This document shows, one piece after another, positions 37,472 to 46,645 of a stretch of 64,000 bases of DNA. The translations under genes and the position numbers were made by a program. The stretch is taken from positions 43,578 to 107,577 of the forward strand of contig SVQQ01000004.1 in the NCBI GenBank assembly GCA_015065265.1. The letters are read 5' to 3'. The stretch comes from Oscillospiraceae bacterium (GTDB lineage: Bacteria > Bacillota > Clostridia > Oscillospirales > SIG627). The stretch's first letter is position 1. The number at the start of each line of letters is the position of its first letter. The notes below the pieces were generated by a model, which was given only the letters and a program-made list of their open reading frames with translations, had not been told where the DNA came from and made no database searches.

Positions 37472-38161
37472 TTAGTTTGTGTGAAGCTCGGCGTTTTTAA
37501 GGTCGTTATAAATAAGTGCCAAGGTTACGTAAAACAGCGCTTCACCTGCGGCGGTCATTATAAAGGAAATGACGGGAATTGAGGCGAAAAACATTGTAAT
37601 TACAAGATAAAAAATCAAAAATGGGAAAGATGCACGAAACGCCATCATCTTCTTCCCTCTCATCATTTTAAAACTCTTTTTTAAGGCAGAAAACACCGAT
37701 GTTTCGGGATTGTCGGACATAATGAAAGGTGCCATACAAAAGGACAAAAAGACAGGGAAAATCAAAAGGAAAACCCCAAGGCAGTTTATGACTGTAAGCG
37801 TCAGTGTAAGAAGTGAACATTTAAGAAGATACGAGGGGCTTTCAAAGGGGGTAAAGTATGCTTTTATCGGAATTTTCTGAAAGATGTGAGTGCGTGAGGT
37901 CAAAAGATAAAATCGGGTAAGACAGAAGGTCAAAGGGAGAGTTACAATAGATGAAAGAGCAGAAACTATCAAGGCTATTTTAAGCATTTCGGGGTCGCCT
38001 GAAATGAGTTCTATGTTTTTGTTAAATGCGGTAAGCTGGAAGTGATAACTGATAAGGGAGGAAACGAGACCTGTGATAATCACGGCAAAGAAAATCTGAC
38101 CGATGTGAGAGAAGACCTGTACCTTTGCGCTTTCCCGATATTTTCTGCAAATTTCTTTCAT
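37472..38161 (-). CDS. Membrane protein of unknown function (DUF975-like layout)
   Basis: 229 residues, about five to six hydrophobic helices (for example QIFFAVIITGLVSSLISY, ALIVSALSSIVTLPLTFCLT and PFLIFYLVITMFFASIPVIS). A cytoplasmic loop in the middle carries MAPFIMSDNPETSVFSALKK, similar to the DUF975/DUF624-type pattern, but the match is weak. It is a single gene, its own terminator downstream and the divergent tex gene upstream. Confidence 0.75.
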   Translation of the reverse strand: MKEICRKYRESAKVQVFSHIGQIFFAVIITGLVSSLISYHFQLTAFNKNIELISGDPEMLKIALIVSALSSIVTLPLTFCLTRFYLLTSRTHIFQKIPIKAYFTPFESPSYLLKCSLLTLTLTVINCLGVFLLIFPVFLSFCMAPFIMSDNPETSVFSALKKSFKMMRGKKMMAFRASFPFLIFYLVITMFFASIPVISFIMTAAGEALFYVTLALIYNDLKNAELHTN

Positions 38162-38247
38162 AAATGCTCCTAGGTAATTTAGTGTATAAACATTTTATCA
38201 CAAATGACAAAAAAGTCAATATTACAGTCTTTTCAATGTTGATTTTT

Positions 38248-38276
38248 TTGTTAAGATATGGTAAACTTAGTATAAA
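38248..38276 (+). promoter_or_regulatory. Promoter of tex
   Basis: TTGTTA (38248-38253) and TATAAA (38271-38276), spacing 17, about 28 bases before the ATG at 38304. Confidence 0.5.
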
Positions 38277-38303
38277 CAATTTTACACGACGTGAGGTTAA
38301 AAA

Positions 38304-40454
38304 ATGGATTTTATCAAAGTAATTGCAAAGGAATTCAACATAAAGGAAATTCAGGCAAAAAACACTATTGAACTCATCGACGACGGAAATACTATTCCCT
38401 TTATTGCACGATACAGAAAAGAGATGACCGGGGCACTTGACGACCAGTTACTTCGTCAGATATTTGAAAGACTGACGTATCTGAGAAACCTCGAAAAGAG
38501 AAAAGAGGAAATTCTCTCTTCCATTGAGGAACAAGGGAAACTTACAGACGAGATAAGACTTGCTCTCGAGAATGCACAGACTATGACAGAGGCGGAAGAT
38601 ATTTACCGTCCCTATAAACCTCACAGAAAGACAAGGGCGTCGGTTGCCCGTGAAAAAGGGCTTGAAGGTCTTGCCGAGCTGATTTTTGCCCAAGAGATTA
38701 AAGAGGGTGACGTTCTGGAGTATGCAAAAGAATATATTGATGCTGAAAAGGGTGTTGAAAGTGCTGAAGATGCTATAAGCGGTGCACTTGACATAATTGC
38801 TGAAGATATATCCGATAATGCCGAGTTCCGTCAGACCCTTCGTACGCTTATATTTGACAATGGAAAAATTACGTCGAAGGCAGCAAAAGACGAAGACTCT
38901 GTTTACAGAATGTATTATGAATACAGTGAGGCTATTTCAAAGATTCCAGGGCACAGAATTCTTGCAATAAACCGTGGTGAAAAGGAAGATTTCCTTAAAG
39001 TTTCGGTGGAAATTGACGAGTATCTGCCTTTGAGTTTCTTAATAAATCAAACTGTCACACCCGGTAGCATTTTCACAAGCCTTGTAGACAGTGCAGTAAG
39101 GGATTCGTATTCAAGACTTATCTTCCCTTCTATTGAGCGTGAAATCAGGTCGATGCTCTTTGACACAGCCTCGGAAAACGCCATTGTGGTTTTTGAAGAC
39201 AATCTTAAAAAACTTCTTCTTCAACCCCCGCTTAAAGGTAAGACCGTTATAGGTTTTGACCCAGGTTACAGAACGGGATGTAAACTTGCGGTAGTTGACA
39301 AGACGGGAAAAGTTCTTGACACTGCGGTGATTTACCCCACAAAGCCTCAGGAAAGAATTGAGGAAAGTGAGAAGATTTTGCTTTCGCTTATCAATAAATA
39401 CGACGTTGACATAATCTCTATCGGTAACGGTACTGCATCAAAAGAAAGCGAAATGTTCGTCTCTGCCCTCATTAAGAAAAATTCTCTTAAAACGAAGTAC
39501 ATTATCACATCAGAGGCAGGGGCGTCAGTTTATTCCGCGTCTGAACTTGCGGCAAAAGAGTTCCCTGATTTTGACGTAACGCAAAGAAGTGCGGTGTCCA
39601 TCGCAAGAAGAATTCAGGACCCCTTGGCAGAGCTTGTTAAAATTGAACCAAAAGCAATAGGCGTTGGACAATACCAGCACGATATGAAGCCTCAGAGGCT
39701 TGACGAGGCTCTTGGCGGTGTTGTTGAAAACTGTGTAAACAGTGTTGGTGTTAACCTTAACACTGCATCCTTTGCTCTTCTTTCTTACGTTGCGGGAATA
39801 AATTCGGCATCCGCTAAAAATATAGTTAAATACCGTGAAGAAAACGGTGAATTCAAGAGTGTTGACAAAATAAAGAAGGTTCCGAGAATTGGAGACAAGG
39901 CTTTTGAACAGTGTGCGGGATTTTTGAGACTTCCCGACTCTACCGAGCCCCTAGATAATACGGGAGTTCACCCTGAGTCATACCCTGCGGCAAGAAAACT
40001 TATGGAAGTTTTCGGTTACACCTTCAAAAAAGGCGATACTGCGGGACTTTCGGGACTTGGTGACAAGGTTTCGTCTTACGGAAAAGAAAAACTTGCAGAA
40101 GAACTTGGTGTCGGTATTCCCACTCTTGACGACATTGTAAGAGAACTTGAAAAGCCAGGTCTTGACATACGTGACGACTTTGAAGAGCCTATACTCAGAG
40201 ACGACATACTTGACATCGGTGACCTTTACGAAGGTATGGTTTTGACAGGCACTGTAAGAAACGTTTGTGACTTCGGCGCATTTGTTGACATTGGTGTTCA
40301 TCAGGACGGACTGGTGCACATTTCACAAATTTCAGACAAGTTTATAAGACATCCTTCAGAAGTGCTCTCGGTTAACGACAAGGTTAAAGTCAGTGTAATT
40401 TCCGTGGATAAAAAGACGAGCAGAATAGGGCTTTCAATGAAAGGAGTAAATTGA
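38304..40454 (+). CDS. tex: Tex-family RNA-binding protein
   Basis: 716 residues in the Tex order: N-terminal helical domain (GNTIPFIARYRKEMTGALDD), YqgF/RNase H-like domain (KTVIGFDPGYRTGCKLAVVD), helix-hairpin-helix segment (NSVGVNLNTASFALLSYVAG) and a C-terminal S1 domain (GMVLTGTVRNVCDFGAFVDI). It binds RNA and is linked to transcription and ribosome-related processes. It is single and well conserved. Confidence 0.96.
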   Translation: MDFIKVIAKEFNIKEIQAKNTIELIDDGNTIPFIARYRKEMTGALDDQLLRQIFERLTYLRNLEKRKEEILSSIEEQGKLTDEIRLALENAQTMTEAEDIYRPYKPHRKTRASVAREKGLEGLAELIFAQEIKEGDVLEYAKEYIDAEKGVESAEDAISGALDIIAEDISDNAEFRQTLRTLIFDNGKITSKAAKDEDSVYRMYYEYSEAISKIPGHRILAINRGEKEDFLKVSVEIDEYLPLSFLINQTVTPGSIFTSLVDSAVRDSYSRLIFPSIEREIRSMLFDTASENAIVVFEDNLKKLLLQPPLKGKTVIGFDPGYRTGCKLAVVDKTGKVLDTAVIYPTKPQERIEESEKILLSLINKYDVDIISIGNGTASKESEMFVSALIKKNSLKTKYIITSEAGASVYSASELAAKEFPDFDVTQRSAVSIARRIQDPLAELVKIEPKAIGVGQYQHDMKPQRLDEALGGVVENCVNSVGVNLNTASFALLSYVAGINSASAKNIVKYREENGEFKSVDKIKKVPRIGDKAFEQCAGFLRLPDSTEPLDNTGVHPESYPAARKLMEVFGYTFKKGDTAGLSGLGDKVSSYGKEKLAEELGVGIPTLDDIVRELEKPGLDIRDDFEEPILRDDILDIGDLYEGMVLTGTVRNVCDFGAFVDIGVHQDGLVHISQISDKFIRHPSEVLSVNDKVKVSVISVDKKTSRIGLSMKGVN

Positions 40455-40661
40455 AAACTGTCAATTTCAAAAAATGAAAGTTCCTTGAAAAAAGGGGTTT
40501 TGGACATCGATTGTCCAAAATTTGTGCAAAATTCACATATAGCAACCTGTAAAATTGGAAAATAAACATCTTTACTATTTTGAACTTTTCTGTTATCATA
40601 TTTAAGTAATAAAATCATACGTTTAAAACGCGAGTTTTACATTTATTTAGGAGGTCAACCC

Positions 40662-41774
40662 ATGGCAAGTGTATCACTTAAGCATATTTACAAGAAGTAT
40701 CCCGGCGGTGTTACTGCTGTTTCGGACTTCTGTTTGGAAATCAAGGATAAGGAATTTATCATTCTTGTAGGTCCTTCAGGTTGCGGTAAATCTACAACAC
40801 TTAGAATGATCGCAGGACTTGAAGAAATCACTGAAGGTGAACTTTTCATCGGCGACAGAATCGTTAATGACATAGCACCCAAGGACAGAGACATCGCGAT
40901 GGTTTTCCAGAACTATGCTCTTTATCCTCACATGACCGTTTTTGAAAACATGGCATTCGGTCTTAAACTTCGAAAAATTCCCAAGGAAGAAATCAAGAGA
41001 AAAGTTGAAGAAGCTGCAAAGGTTCTCGATATTCAGCACCTTCTTGACAGACGCCCTGCTGCCCTTTCAGGTGGTCAGAGACAGCGTGTTGCTCTCGGAC
41101 GTGCTATCGTTCGTCAGCCCAAGGTATTCCTTCTTGACGAACCTCTTTCAAACCTTGACGCTAAACTCCGTACTCAGATGAGAACAGAGCTTACAAAACT
41201 TCATCAGAGACTTGCTACCACTTTCATCTACGTTACTCACGACCAGGTAGAAGCTATGACCATGGCTACTCGTATCGTAGTTATGAAGGACGGTCTCATT
41301 CAGCAGGTTGACAGTCCTCAAAATCTTTACGACTACCCTGTTAATATGTTCGTTGCAGGATTCATTGGTACTCCTCAAATGAACTTCATTAACGGTACAA
41401 TCGAAAAGAACGGTTCTGACATCTTCTTCTGCTTTGGTAAGAACAAACTTCAGCTTCCCGCAGAAAAGGCAAATAACGAGGCTCTTCAGGAATACATCGG
41501 TAAGGAAGTTGTTGCAGGTATCCGTCCTGAATGTATCCATGACGAACCTATTTACCTTGAATCTCTTTCAAACTGGGTAATTGATGCTCACGTTGAAGTT
41601 ACCGAACTTATGGGTTCATGCATCTACCTCTACGTTGTTGCAGATGAACAGAACCTTATCGCTAACGTTAACGCTCATTCAAGCTCAGCTGTTGGTGCAG
41701 ACATCAAGGTTGCAGTTGACGTTAACAGACTTCATATCTTCGATAAAGATACTGAAAAGTGCATCGTTCACTAA
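40662..41774 (+). CDS. msmX: Sugar ABC transporter ATPase (MsmX/UgpC type)
   Basis: 370 residues. Walker A GPSGCGKST, signature LSGGQRQRVALGRA, Walker B VFLLDEPLSNLDAKLR, H-loop VTHDQVEAM, and a C-terminal MalK-type regulatory domain with GIRPECI. No permease or binding protein is nearby, so it is probably an orphan multitasking ATPase that energises several sugar importers, as MsmX does in B. subtilis. The symbol is by analogy. Confidence 0.92.
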   Translation: MASVSLKHIYKKYPGGVTAVSDFCLEIKDKEFIILVGPSGCGKSTTLRMIAGLEEITEGELFIGDRIVNDIAPKDRDIAMVFQNYALYPHMTVFENMAFGLKLRKIPKEEIKRKVEEAAKVLDIQHLLDRRPAALSGGQRQRVALGRAIVRQPKVFLLDEPLSNLDAKLRTQMRTELTKLHQRLATTFIYVTHDQVEAMTMATRIVVMKDGLIQQVDSPQNLYDYPVNMFVAGFIGTPQMNFINGTIEKNGSDIFFCFGKNKLQLPAEKANNEALQEYIGKEVVAGIRPECIHDEPIYLESLSNWVIDAHVEVTELMGSCIYLYVVADEQNLIANVNAHSSSAVGADIKVAVDVNRLHIFDKDTEKCIVH

Positions 41775-41790
41775 TTACTACATAAAACTA

Positions 41791-41826
41791 AAAGGCACAC
41801 TTTTTAAGTGTGCCTTTGTTTTTTTG
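41791..41826 (+). terminator. Terminator of the MsmX-like gene
   Basis: 12-bp perfect stem (41791-41802 with 41806-41817) and T-run. Confidence 0.9.
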
Positions 41827-41885
41827 TTAACATTCCACCGTCCGCTACGCGTACTGTTTGCTCGAATTTCCAATCTTTCCACAAT

Positions 41886-41924
41886 AAAAAAAGAAGAAAT
41901 TCCCATTGGGTATTTCTTCTTTTT
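41886..41924 (-). terminator. Terminator of tRNA-Pro
   Basis: 13-bp A/T-rich stem (about 41888-41900 with 41912-41924) directly after the tRNA 3' end on the minus strand, with a run of T beyond. Confidence 0.7.
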
Positions 41925-42001
41925 TGGTCGAGATGACAAGATTCGAACTTGCGGCCTCTGCGTCCCGAACGCAGCGCTCTACCAAACTGAGCCACATCTC
42001 G
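41925..42001 (-). tRNA. tRNA-Pro(CGG)
   Basis: A 77-base cloverleaf including encoded CCA. The acceptor stem pairs CGAGATG with CATCTCG, the anticodon stem is CTGCG/CGCAG with loop TTCGGGA (anticodon CGG), and the T loop is TTCGAAT closed by GCAAG/CTTGT. It is solitary. Confidence 0.95.
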
Positions 42002-42113
42002 CTATTTAACAGTCCGTAGTATACCACAAAATCAGGTTTTAGTCAATGCTTTTGAAAAAATAAGATTCTTGGAAAAAGTAAAATAGCATCAGTGCCTATT
42101 CCTATAACTAAAA

Positions 42114-42121
42114 CATATAAT
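42114..42121 (+). promoter_or_regulatory. Possible sporulation-type -10 element
   Basis: CATATAAT lies 40 bases before the collagen-like gene; it resembles the -10 of sigma-E/sigma-K promoters. No convincing -35 is seen, so this is only a suggestion that the gene is mother-cell expressed. Confidence 0.2.
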
Positions 42122-42160
42122 GTAATGGTGCTTCACCAAATCTTTAAAGGAGGTAATTTT

Positions 42161-43060
42161 ATGAATAAGCAAAATCCATTTATGCGAAGTACCAATAATC
42201 GCTATAATAACTACAATCATGGCAACAACTATCAAGATGATTGTGATAATCCAAAACCTTGTTGCGATGATGATCACGATAAAGACCCATGTACAGTATG
42301 CCCACCAGGCCCCCAAGGACCTCAAGGTCCACAAGGAGTTGCAGGTCTTCAAGGTCCCGTTGGGCCTCAAGGTCCTATAGGTGCAACCGGTCCTATTGGC
42401 CCTCAGGGTGAAACCGGTCCTATCGGTCCTCAGGGTCCTCAGGGTCCTCAGGGTGAGACTGGTCCTATTGGGCCTCAGGGTCCTCAGGGCGAGACTGGTC
42501 CTATTGGGCCTCAGGGTGAAACTGGGCCTATTGGACCGCAAGGTCCTCAGGGTGAAACCGGGCCTATTGGACCGCAAGGTCCTCAGGGTGAAACCGGGCC
42601 TATTGGACCGCAAGGTCCTCAGGGAGTTCCCGGCGGTGTAATTAGTTATGCAGATTTCTATGCCTTAATGCCTGGGGATAATGCAGACACGGTTGCACCC
42701 GGAAGTGACGTTGATTTTCCACAGAATGGGCCTATTTTCAACACGAACATCGGGCGTGTTAGCGCATCCACCTTCTACCTTGGAGCAATCGGTACTTATC
42801 TTGTTATGTTTCAGGTAAGTGTTACCGAAGAGGGACAGCTCGTTCTTACCTTGAACGGTGACGAACTGACTTATACGGTAGTTGGGCGTTCTACGGGAAC
42901 CTCTCAAATTGTGGGAATGGCGCTGGTAACTACCACAGAAATCAACTCACTGTTCACTGTACGTAATCCTGCTTCAAACTCCACCGCCCTTACTATAACC
43001 CCTCTGGCAGGTGGAACTTTACCTGTATCTGCACATCTTGTAGTTACACAAATAGGCTAA
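42161..43060 (+). CDS. Collagen-like repeat surface protein (BclA-like)
   Basis: 299 residues from ATG 42161, with AAAGGAGG upstream; an earlier in-frame start at 42092 has no ribosome binding site. Residues about 50-155 are uninterrupted Gly-X-Y triplets rich in [12 protein letters not shown] and GPQG, a collagen triple helix. A Cys/Asp-rich segment with [17 protein letters not shown] precedes it. The last 140 residues are a beta-rich trimerising domain of the exosporium/BclA C-terminal type. It should form trimeric filaments on the spore or cell surface. Repeat number may vary between strains. Confidence 0.88.
   Translation: MNKQNPFMRSTNNRYNNYNHGNNYQDDCDNPKPCCDDDHDKDPCTVCPPGPQGPQGPQGVAGLQGPVGPQGPIGATGPIGPQGETGPIGPQGPQGPQGETGPIGPQGPQGETGPIGPQGETGPIGPQGPQGETGPIGPQGPQGETGPIGPQGPQGVPGGVISYADFYALMPGDNADTVAPGSDVDFPQNGPIFNTNIGRVSASTFYLGAIGTYLVMFQVSVTEEGQLVLTLNGDELTYTVVGRSTGTSQIVGMALVTTTEINSLFTVRNPASNSTALTITPLAGGTLPVSAHLVVTQIG
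42305..42624 (+). repeat. Collagen-coding 9/18-bp tandem repeats
   Basis: Imperfect tandem units encoding Gly-Pro-Gln, Gly-Glu-Thr and Gly-Pro-Ile triplets; the 36-base unit coding [12 protein letters not shown] recurs several times almost unchanged. Long antisense frames across it are only a by-product of the repeats. Confidence 0.9.
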
Positions 43061-43086
43061 TTTTTATCCTATCACAAAAAATCGAG

Positions 43087-43125
43087 CACCTATACCGAAA
43101 TTTTTTCGGTATAGGTGTTCTTTTT
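43087..43125 (+). terminator. Terminator of the collagen-like gene
   Basis: 14-bp stem (43087-43100 with 43104-43117) with T-run. Confidence 0.85.
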
Positions 43126-43160
43126 CTAAATAAATTTGCAGTATAACTTATTAAAAAAAT

Positions 43161-43189
43161 TTGCAATTTATATTAATTTGTGATATTAT
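43161..43189 (+). promoter_or_regulatory. Promoter of the 43228 gene
   Basis: TTGCAA (43161-43166) and TATTAT (43184-43189), spacing 17. Confidence 0.55.
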
Positions 43190-43227
43190 TGTAATATACA
43201 AAATTTTGATGCAAAGAGGAAATTACA

Positions 43228-44211
43228 ATGAAAGCAATACTTGTAAACGACGACAGAAGTTTAAGATGGGACAATGTTCCCGACCCTGTGATAAAATCAG
43301 AGGAAGTTTTAGTAGAAATACACGCGGCTGCTCTTAACCGCGCCGACCTTATGCAACGTGAAGGAGACTATCCTCCCCCTCCCGGTTGCCCTGAATGGAT
43401 GGGTCTTGAAATTGCCGGTGTTATCGTTGAAATGGGCGAAGAAGCAAAGGCAAAATCCAACTGGAAAATCGGTGACAAGGTTTGTGCACTTTTAGGTGGC
43501 GGCGGATATGCTGAATACGTTGCGGTAAAGTATGATATGCTTATGCCTGTTCCCAAAAACTGCACTATGGAAGAAGCGGCGGCTATTCCCGAGGCTTTTG
43601 CAACTGCATACCTGAACTTGTTTATCGAAGGTAACATTCAGCCCGGTAACACACTTCTTATGAATGCGGGTGCGTCAGGTCTTGCCAGTGTTATTATACC
43701 TATGGCAAAGGCTTTCGGAATCCGTGTTATCACCACCGTTTTATCCGACGAAATTGCAAACTCTATAAAGCATCTTAATGCCGACGTTGTTGTAAATACT
43801 TCAAAAGATAACATTGCAGACGTACTTAAAGCACAACTTGAAGAAGGTCATAGCGTTGACGTTGCTATCGACTGTCTTGGCGGTGAGATAATGGGCAAGT
43901 GTATTCACTTTTTGACACACGGCGCAAGATGGATAATGATTGCGGCTCTCGCAGGACAGAAAACAGAAATCGACCTTAAGAACATTTACGTGAGAAACGT
44001 AAGAATTATAGGTAGCACCCTTCGTTCAAGAACTCCCGAAACAAAGGCGAGAATTCTTGCAGAACTTGTTGAAAAGGTATTCCCCAAGATTGAGGCAGGT
44101 GAAGTTAAGCCTACAATTCACGCAATTCTTCCCATAACAGAGGCTGAAGCGGCTCACGACATTCTCTACAAGGGTAAGAACGTTGGTAAGGTAGTTTTAA
44201 AAGTTAAATAA
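43228..44211 (+). CDS. NAD(P)H quinone oxidoreductase-like MDR protein
   Basis: 327 residues, medium-chain dehydrogenase/reductase superfamily, quinone-oxidoreductase type. The N-terminal GroES-like domain has AAALNRADLMQREGDYPPPP, and the nucleotide-binding domain has LLMNAGASGLASVIIPMAKA. The catalytic zinc ligands of true alcohol dehydrogenases are absent. It probably reduces quinones or enones with NADPH; the physiological substrate is unknown. Own promoter and terminator. Confidence 0.9.
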   Translation: MKAILVNDDRSLRWDNVPDPVIKSEEVLVEIHAAALNRADLMQREGDYPPPPGCPEWMGLEIAGVIVEMGEEAKAKSNWKIGDKVCALLGGGGYAEYVAVKYDMLMPVPKNCTMEEAAAIPEAFATAYLNLFIEGNIQPGNTLLMNAGASGLASVIIPMAKAFGIRVITTVLSDEIANSIKHLNADVVVNTSKDNIADVLKAQLEEGHSVDVAIDCLGGEIMGKCIHFLTHGARWIMIAALAGQKTEIDLKNIYVRNVRIIGSTLRSRTPETKARILAELVEKVFPKIEAGEVKPTIHAILPITEAEAAHDILYKGKNVGKVVLKVK

Positions 44212-44216
44212 GACAT

Positions 44217-44250
44217 AAAAATCACGAAGACTTTTCTTCGTGATTTTTTA
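44217..44250. terminator. Bidirectional terminator
   Basis: AT-rich stem pairing around 44217-44229 with 44234-44246, with T-run on the plus side and A-run on the other; it sits between two convergent genes. Confidence 0.8.
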
Positions 44251-44253
44251 TTT

Positions 44254-44990
44254 TTATCCTAAAAGAGTATCGAAGATAAGCATTACACAAAAGCCGACGA
44301 GAAGTGAATAGGTAGAGGCGTCCTCGTTTCCGTGGGCGTGAGTTTCGGGAATCATTTCGTCGCTTATGACGTATAACATTGTGCCCCCTGCGAAAGCGAG
44401 AGCAAAGGGAAGAATGGCAGAAGACAAACTCACTGCGAAGTATCCGAGAAGTGTGCCCACAACTTCCACAATTCCTGTGATAAGCGCGATAAAAAAGGTT
44501 CTTCCGTGGCTCATTCCCGATGAGAGCATAGGTCCGATTATCACCATACCTTCAGGAATATTCTGAAGGGCAATACCACCTGCGATGGTCAGGGCTTCCA
44601 TGGCGTTTCCTGTGCCAAAGCCCACTCCTGCGGCAATTCCTTCGGGAAGGTTATGGATTGCGATTGCCATAACGAAGAGCAGTATTTTATTAAGTTGTTT
44701 ACTTTTTTCGGGGTGATTTTCTGTGTCAACTCCTGTAAGGCGGTGAAGGTGAGGGACAATTCTGTCCATCAAATTCACTAAAAGTGCACCGCAAAAGACA
44801 CCAATAACAGTTACGAGAAGCGGTGCTTTTCCACCGTAATCAAGAGAGGGCAAGATAAGTCCGATAATTGCGGCGGCAAGCATAACACCTGCGGCAAAGG
44901 AAAGAACAACGTCACTGAATTTATGACTGACTTTCTTAAAAACAAAGCCCAAAACTGCGCCTATTACCGAGGCTCCGCCGAACCAAATTA
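44254..44990 (-). pseudogene. ZIP-family metal transporter, N-terminus lost at the element junction
   Basis: The frame 44254-44952 (from a TTG) gives 232 residues of a ZIP transporter, with the metal-binding helices visible as IHNLPEGIAAGVGFG and IALQNIPEGMVIIGP and a closing DEMIPETHAHG. In-frame family-like sequence (IWFGGASVIGAVLGFVFKK) continues upstream of that TTG to about 44990, where it ends at a TGA in AT-rich sequence. So the first 10-20 residues, including the true start, were removed by insertion of the element to the right. The TTG could still permit a shortened protein. Confidence 0.75.
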
Positions 44991-45000
44991 ATCAAGGTGA
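44985..45000. other. Left junction of a mobile element
   Basis: The ZIP coding sequence breaks off here and the base composition changes to AT-rich. No repeat can be confirmed because the right end lies outside the window. Confidence 0.5.
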
Positions 45001-45100
45001 AGTAAATTACGAAAGAGCCACTAACAACAAATTTAATATGTTGATTAAAATATAATTCTGTAGTTATCTTTTAATGAGCATATTAAATAAAATTTGATTC

Positions 45101-45135
45101 GCTGTGTAGCATTGAAGCTATGCAGCTATTTTTTT
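45101..45135 (+). terminator. Terminator-like hairpin at the start of the element
   Basis: 10-bp stem with two G-T pairs (45101-45110 with 45117-45126) and TATTTTTTT. No gene leads into it from the left, so it may be the remnant of a deleted gene or insulate the element. The rest of 45001-45180 shows nothing recognisable. Confidence 0.6.
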
Positions 45136-45184
45136 ACGAATAGTATTAAATCATCGTATTTGTTAATCTGCTATCCTCTGTATC

Positions 45185-45213
45185 TTGTCTATTTTGGTAT
45201 TTTATAGTAAAAT
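45185..45213 (+). promoter_or_regulatory. Promoter of the 45250 frameshifted gene
   Basis: TTGTCT (45185-45190) and TAAAAT (45208-45213), spacing 17. AAGGAGG follows, 9 bases before the ATG. Confidence 0.45.
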
Positions 45214-45249
45214 ATATATGAATTTTATAAAAGAAGGAGGTAATCATAA

Positions 45250-45581
45250 ATGATTACAACAACAAACTATTCCATACTAAAAGATAAAAAAGGGGCTATG
45301 TAGTCTGCAATCTCGACACACCTATTTGTCCCTCCTGCAATTCCTCTGTGAAAGTCAGGGACAGTCGCAAACGAAAAATTAAGGATTCCGCAGGTAATAT
45401 CTATATACTTAGATTAAGACGTTTGCAATGTCTTAATTGCGGTCAAGTACATACAGAAATTCCTGATTTCGTTGAAAAATTCAAACACTATTCTAAACCA
45501 ACGATCAATAAGGTTTTACAAAACGAAGCTAATACATTTAGCGGAGATAACAAAACAATCTATAGATGGCAGAAAAAATAA
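45250..45581 (+). pseudogene. DUF6431-like zinc-ribbon protein, frameshifted
   Basis: An ATG at 45250 with a strong ribosome binding site opens MITTTNYSILKDKKG, then hits TAG after 17 codons. Sequence in the -1 frame continues without a stop to 45581: YVVCNLDTPICPSCNSS, then RDSRKRKIKD and CLNCGQVHTEIPDFVEK, the pattern of a small zinc-ribbon family (DUF6431-like, from memory) found near transposase-like genes. The shift falls in A6G4. It may be a disrupted gene, a sequencing error or programmed -1 frameshifting. The protein also ends earlier than I recall for the family. Confidence 0.6.
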
Positions 45582-45657
45582 CACACCAACTTTGCCTTTA
45601 AATTCTTTTCAACTAAGTATAAAATTAAACAAAAAAAGAATTGAAAGGAGCAATGAG

Positions 45658-46119
45658 TTGAAAAAGATGTATGCAATTATAACTATTTTATTATTAGTTA
45701 TTGTCATTATTATATTAATTTTTTTGCTACGATCTTGTAATAATAGTATTCCTCCAAACACCGAATCGCCGCCACCGCTTGATTTTCAAGAGTATACAGA
45801 ATATAAAGATAAATCTATTAACATCCCAGCCGTAACTGGTTTGAATTTCAAATCCGGACAGTTAAATCAAAAAGTTGATTTTTACAATCCCGAAACAAAC
45901 CAATGTTATTTTGTGATTTCTTTGTACTTATCAGACAATACATTAATTTACAAATCAGGTTATTTAGAACCAAGCAAACATATTAATGAAATTAATTTGA
46001 CACAAGAATTACAAAGAGGACTATATAGAAATTGCCGCTTGTTGTATCAATGTTATACGCTCGATACTAAATCACAATTAAACACCGGCGAGGTAAAATT
46101 AGAAATAAATTCACGATAG
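45658..46119 (+). CDS. Membrane-anchored protein of unknown function
   Basis: 153 residues from TTG 45658, 7 bases after AAAGGAG; the next codon option is ATG 45667. One N-terminal helix (MYAIITILLLVIVIIILIFL) should anchor it outside the membrane. The domain after it begins with a proline-rich linker and then resembles small beta-sandwich adhesin-like folds (SGQLNQKVDFYNPETNQCYF). No function is assigned. It forms an operon with the secreted protein 11 bases downstream. Confidence 0.75.
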   Translation: MKKMYAIITILLLVIVIIILIFLLRSCNNSIPPNTESPPPLDFQEYTEYKDKSINIPAVTGLNFKSGQLNQKVDFYNPETNQCYFVISLYLSDNTLIYKSGYLEPSKHINEINLTQELQRGLYRNCRLLYQCYTLDTKSQLNTGEVKLEINSR

Positions 46120-46130
46120 GAGAAAATACT

Positions 46131-46631
46131 ATGAAAAGAACTATTACTTTATTTTTATCATTAATAATGCTTTTATCATTAACAATGACATCTTACGCAG
46201 AAGAATATGTTGTCGAATCAATGCAAGGATATGGACAAACTGAAATACTCGCTCATATTTATAGTAGATATACCATCACAATTCCTGCTACAATAAATTT
46301 AAGTGAAACTAATCAAGGTACAATAGCAATCAGCGGTGCAAGTCTTGAAGAAGGCTACCAAGTCAAAGTTTTTTGTACTAATATAAATAGCGACTGCAAT
46401 GGTATTATTTTGTATAATGTCAATGATAATTCAAAAACCATTCCTTGTGCTATTTTAGATGAAAACGGACTTTATATGAATTCCAGCACACCACTTGCAA
46501 CTTTCACTCAGGATGATATTACATCCTATGACACAATAAGAAATTTTCAACTTGAATTAATGTCTTTTGATGCAGTCGCAGGTGATTATATGGGTATTGC
46601 TGAATACTCTTTTGATTGTTCTCCAATGTAA
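46131..46631 (+). CDS. Secreted protein of unknown function
   Basis: 166 residues with a Sec signal peptide cut after SYA (about residue 23). The mature part is beta-rich (YTITIPATINLSETNQGTIA), resembling WxL- or CnaB-poor secreted proteins of Gram-positive bacteria, with three Cys. It ends with a Cys-containing tail. It pairs with the membrane-anchored gene upstream; both may be cell-surface cargo of the element. Nothing recognised. Confidence 0.75.
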   Translation: MKRTITLFLSLIMLLSLTMTSYAEEYVVESMQGYGQTEILAHIYSRYTITIPATINLSETNQGTIAISGASLEEGYQVKVFCTNINSDCNGIILYNVNDNSKTIPCAILDENGLYMNSSTPLATFTQDDITSYDTIRNFQLELMSFDAVAGDYMGIAEYSFDCSPM

Positions 46632-46645
46632 GAATATAACAAAAA

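Noticed and set aside
42089..42613. Long antisense frame made of [13 protein letters not shown] repeats opposite the collagen gene
   Set aside because: It is a by-product of the GC-biased collagen triplet repeats; it has no ribosome binding site and no meaning outside the repeats.
42305..42624. Possible CRISPR array
   Set aside because: The repeated units are in frame, 9/18/36 bases long and code for Gly-X-Y; there are no unique spacers.
45250..45303. Independent 17-residue peptide gene
   Set aside because: Although it has a good ribosome binding site, the continuation in the next frame reads as one zinc-ribbon protein, so a frameshifted gene is more likely.
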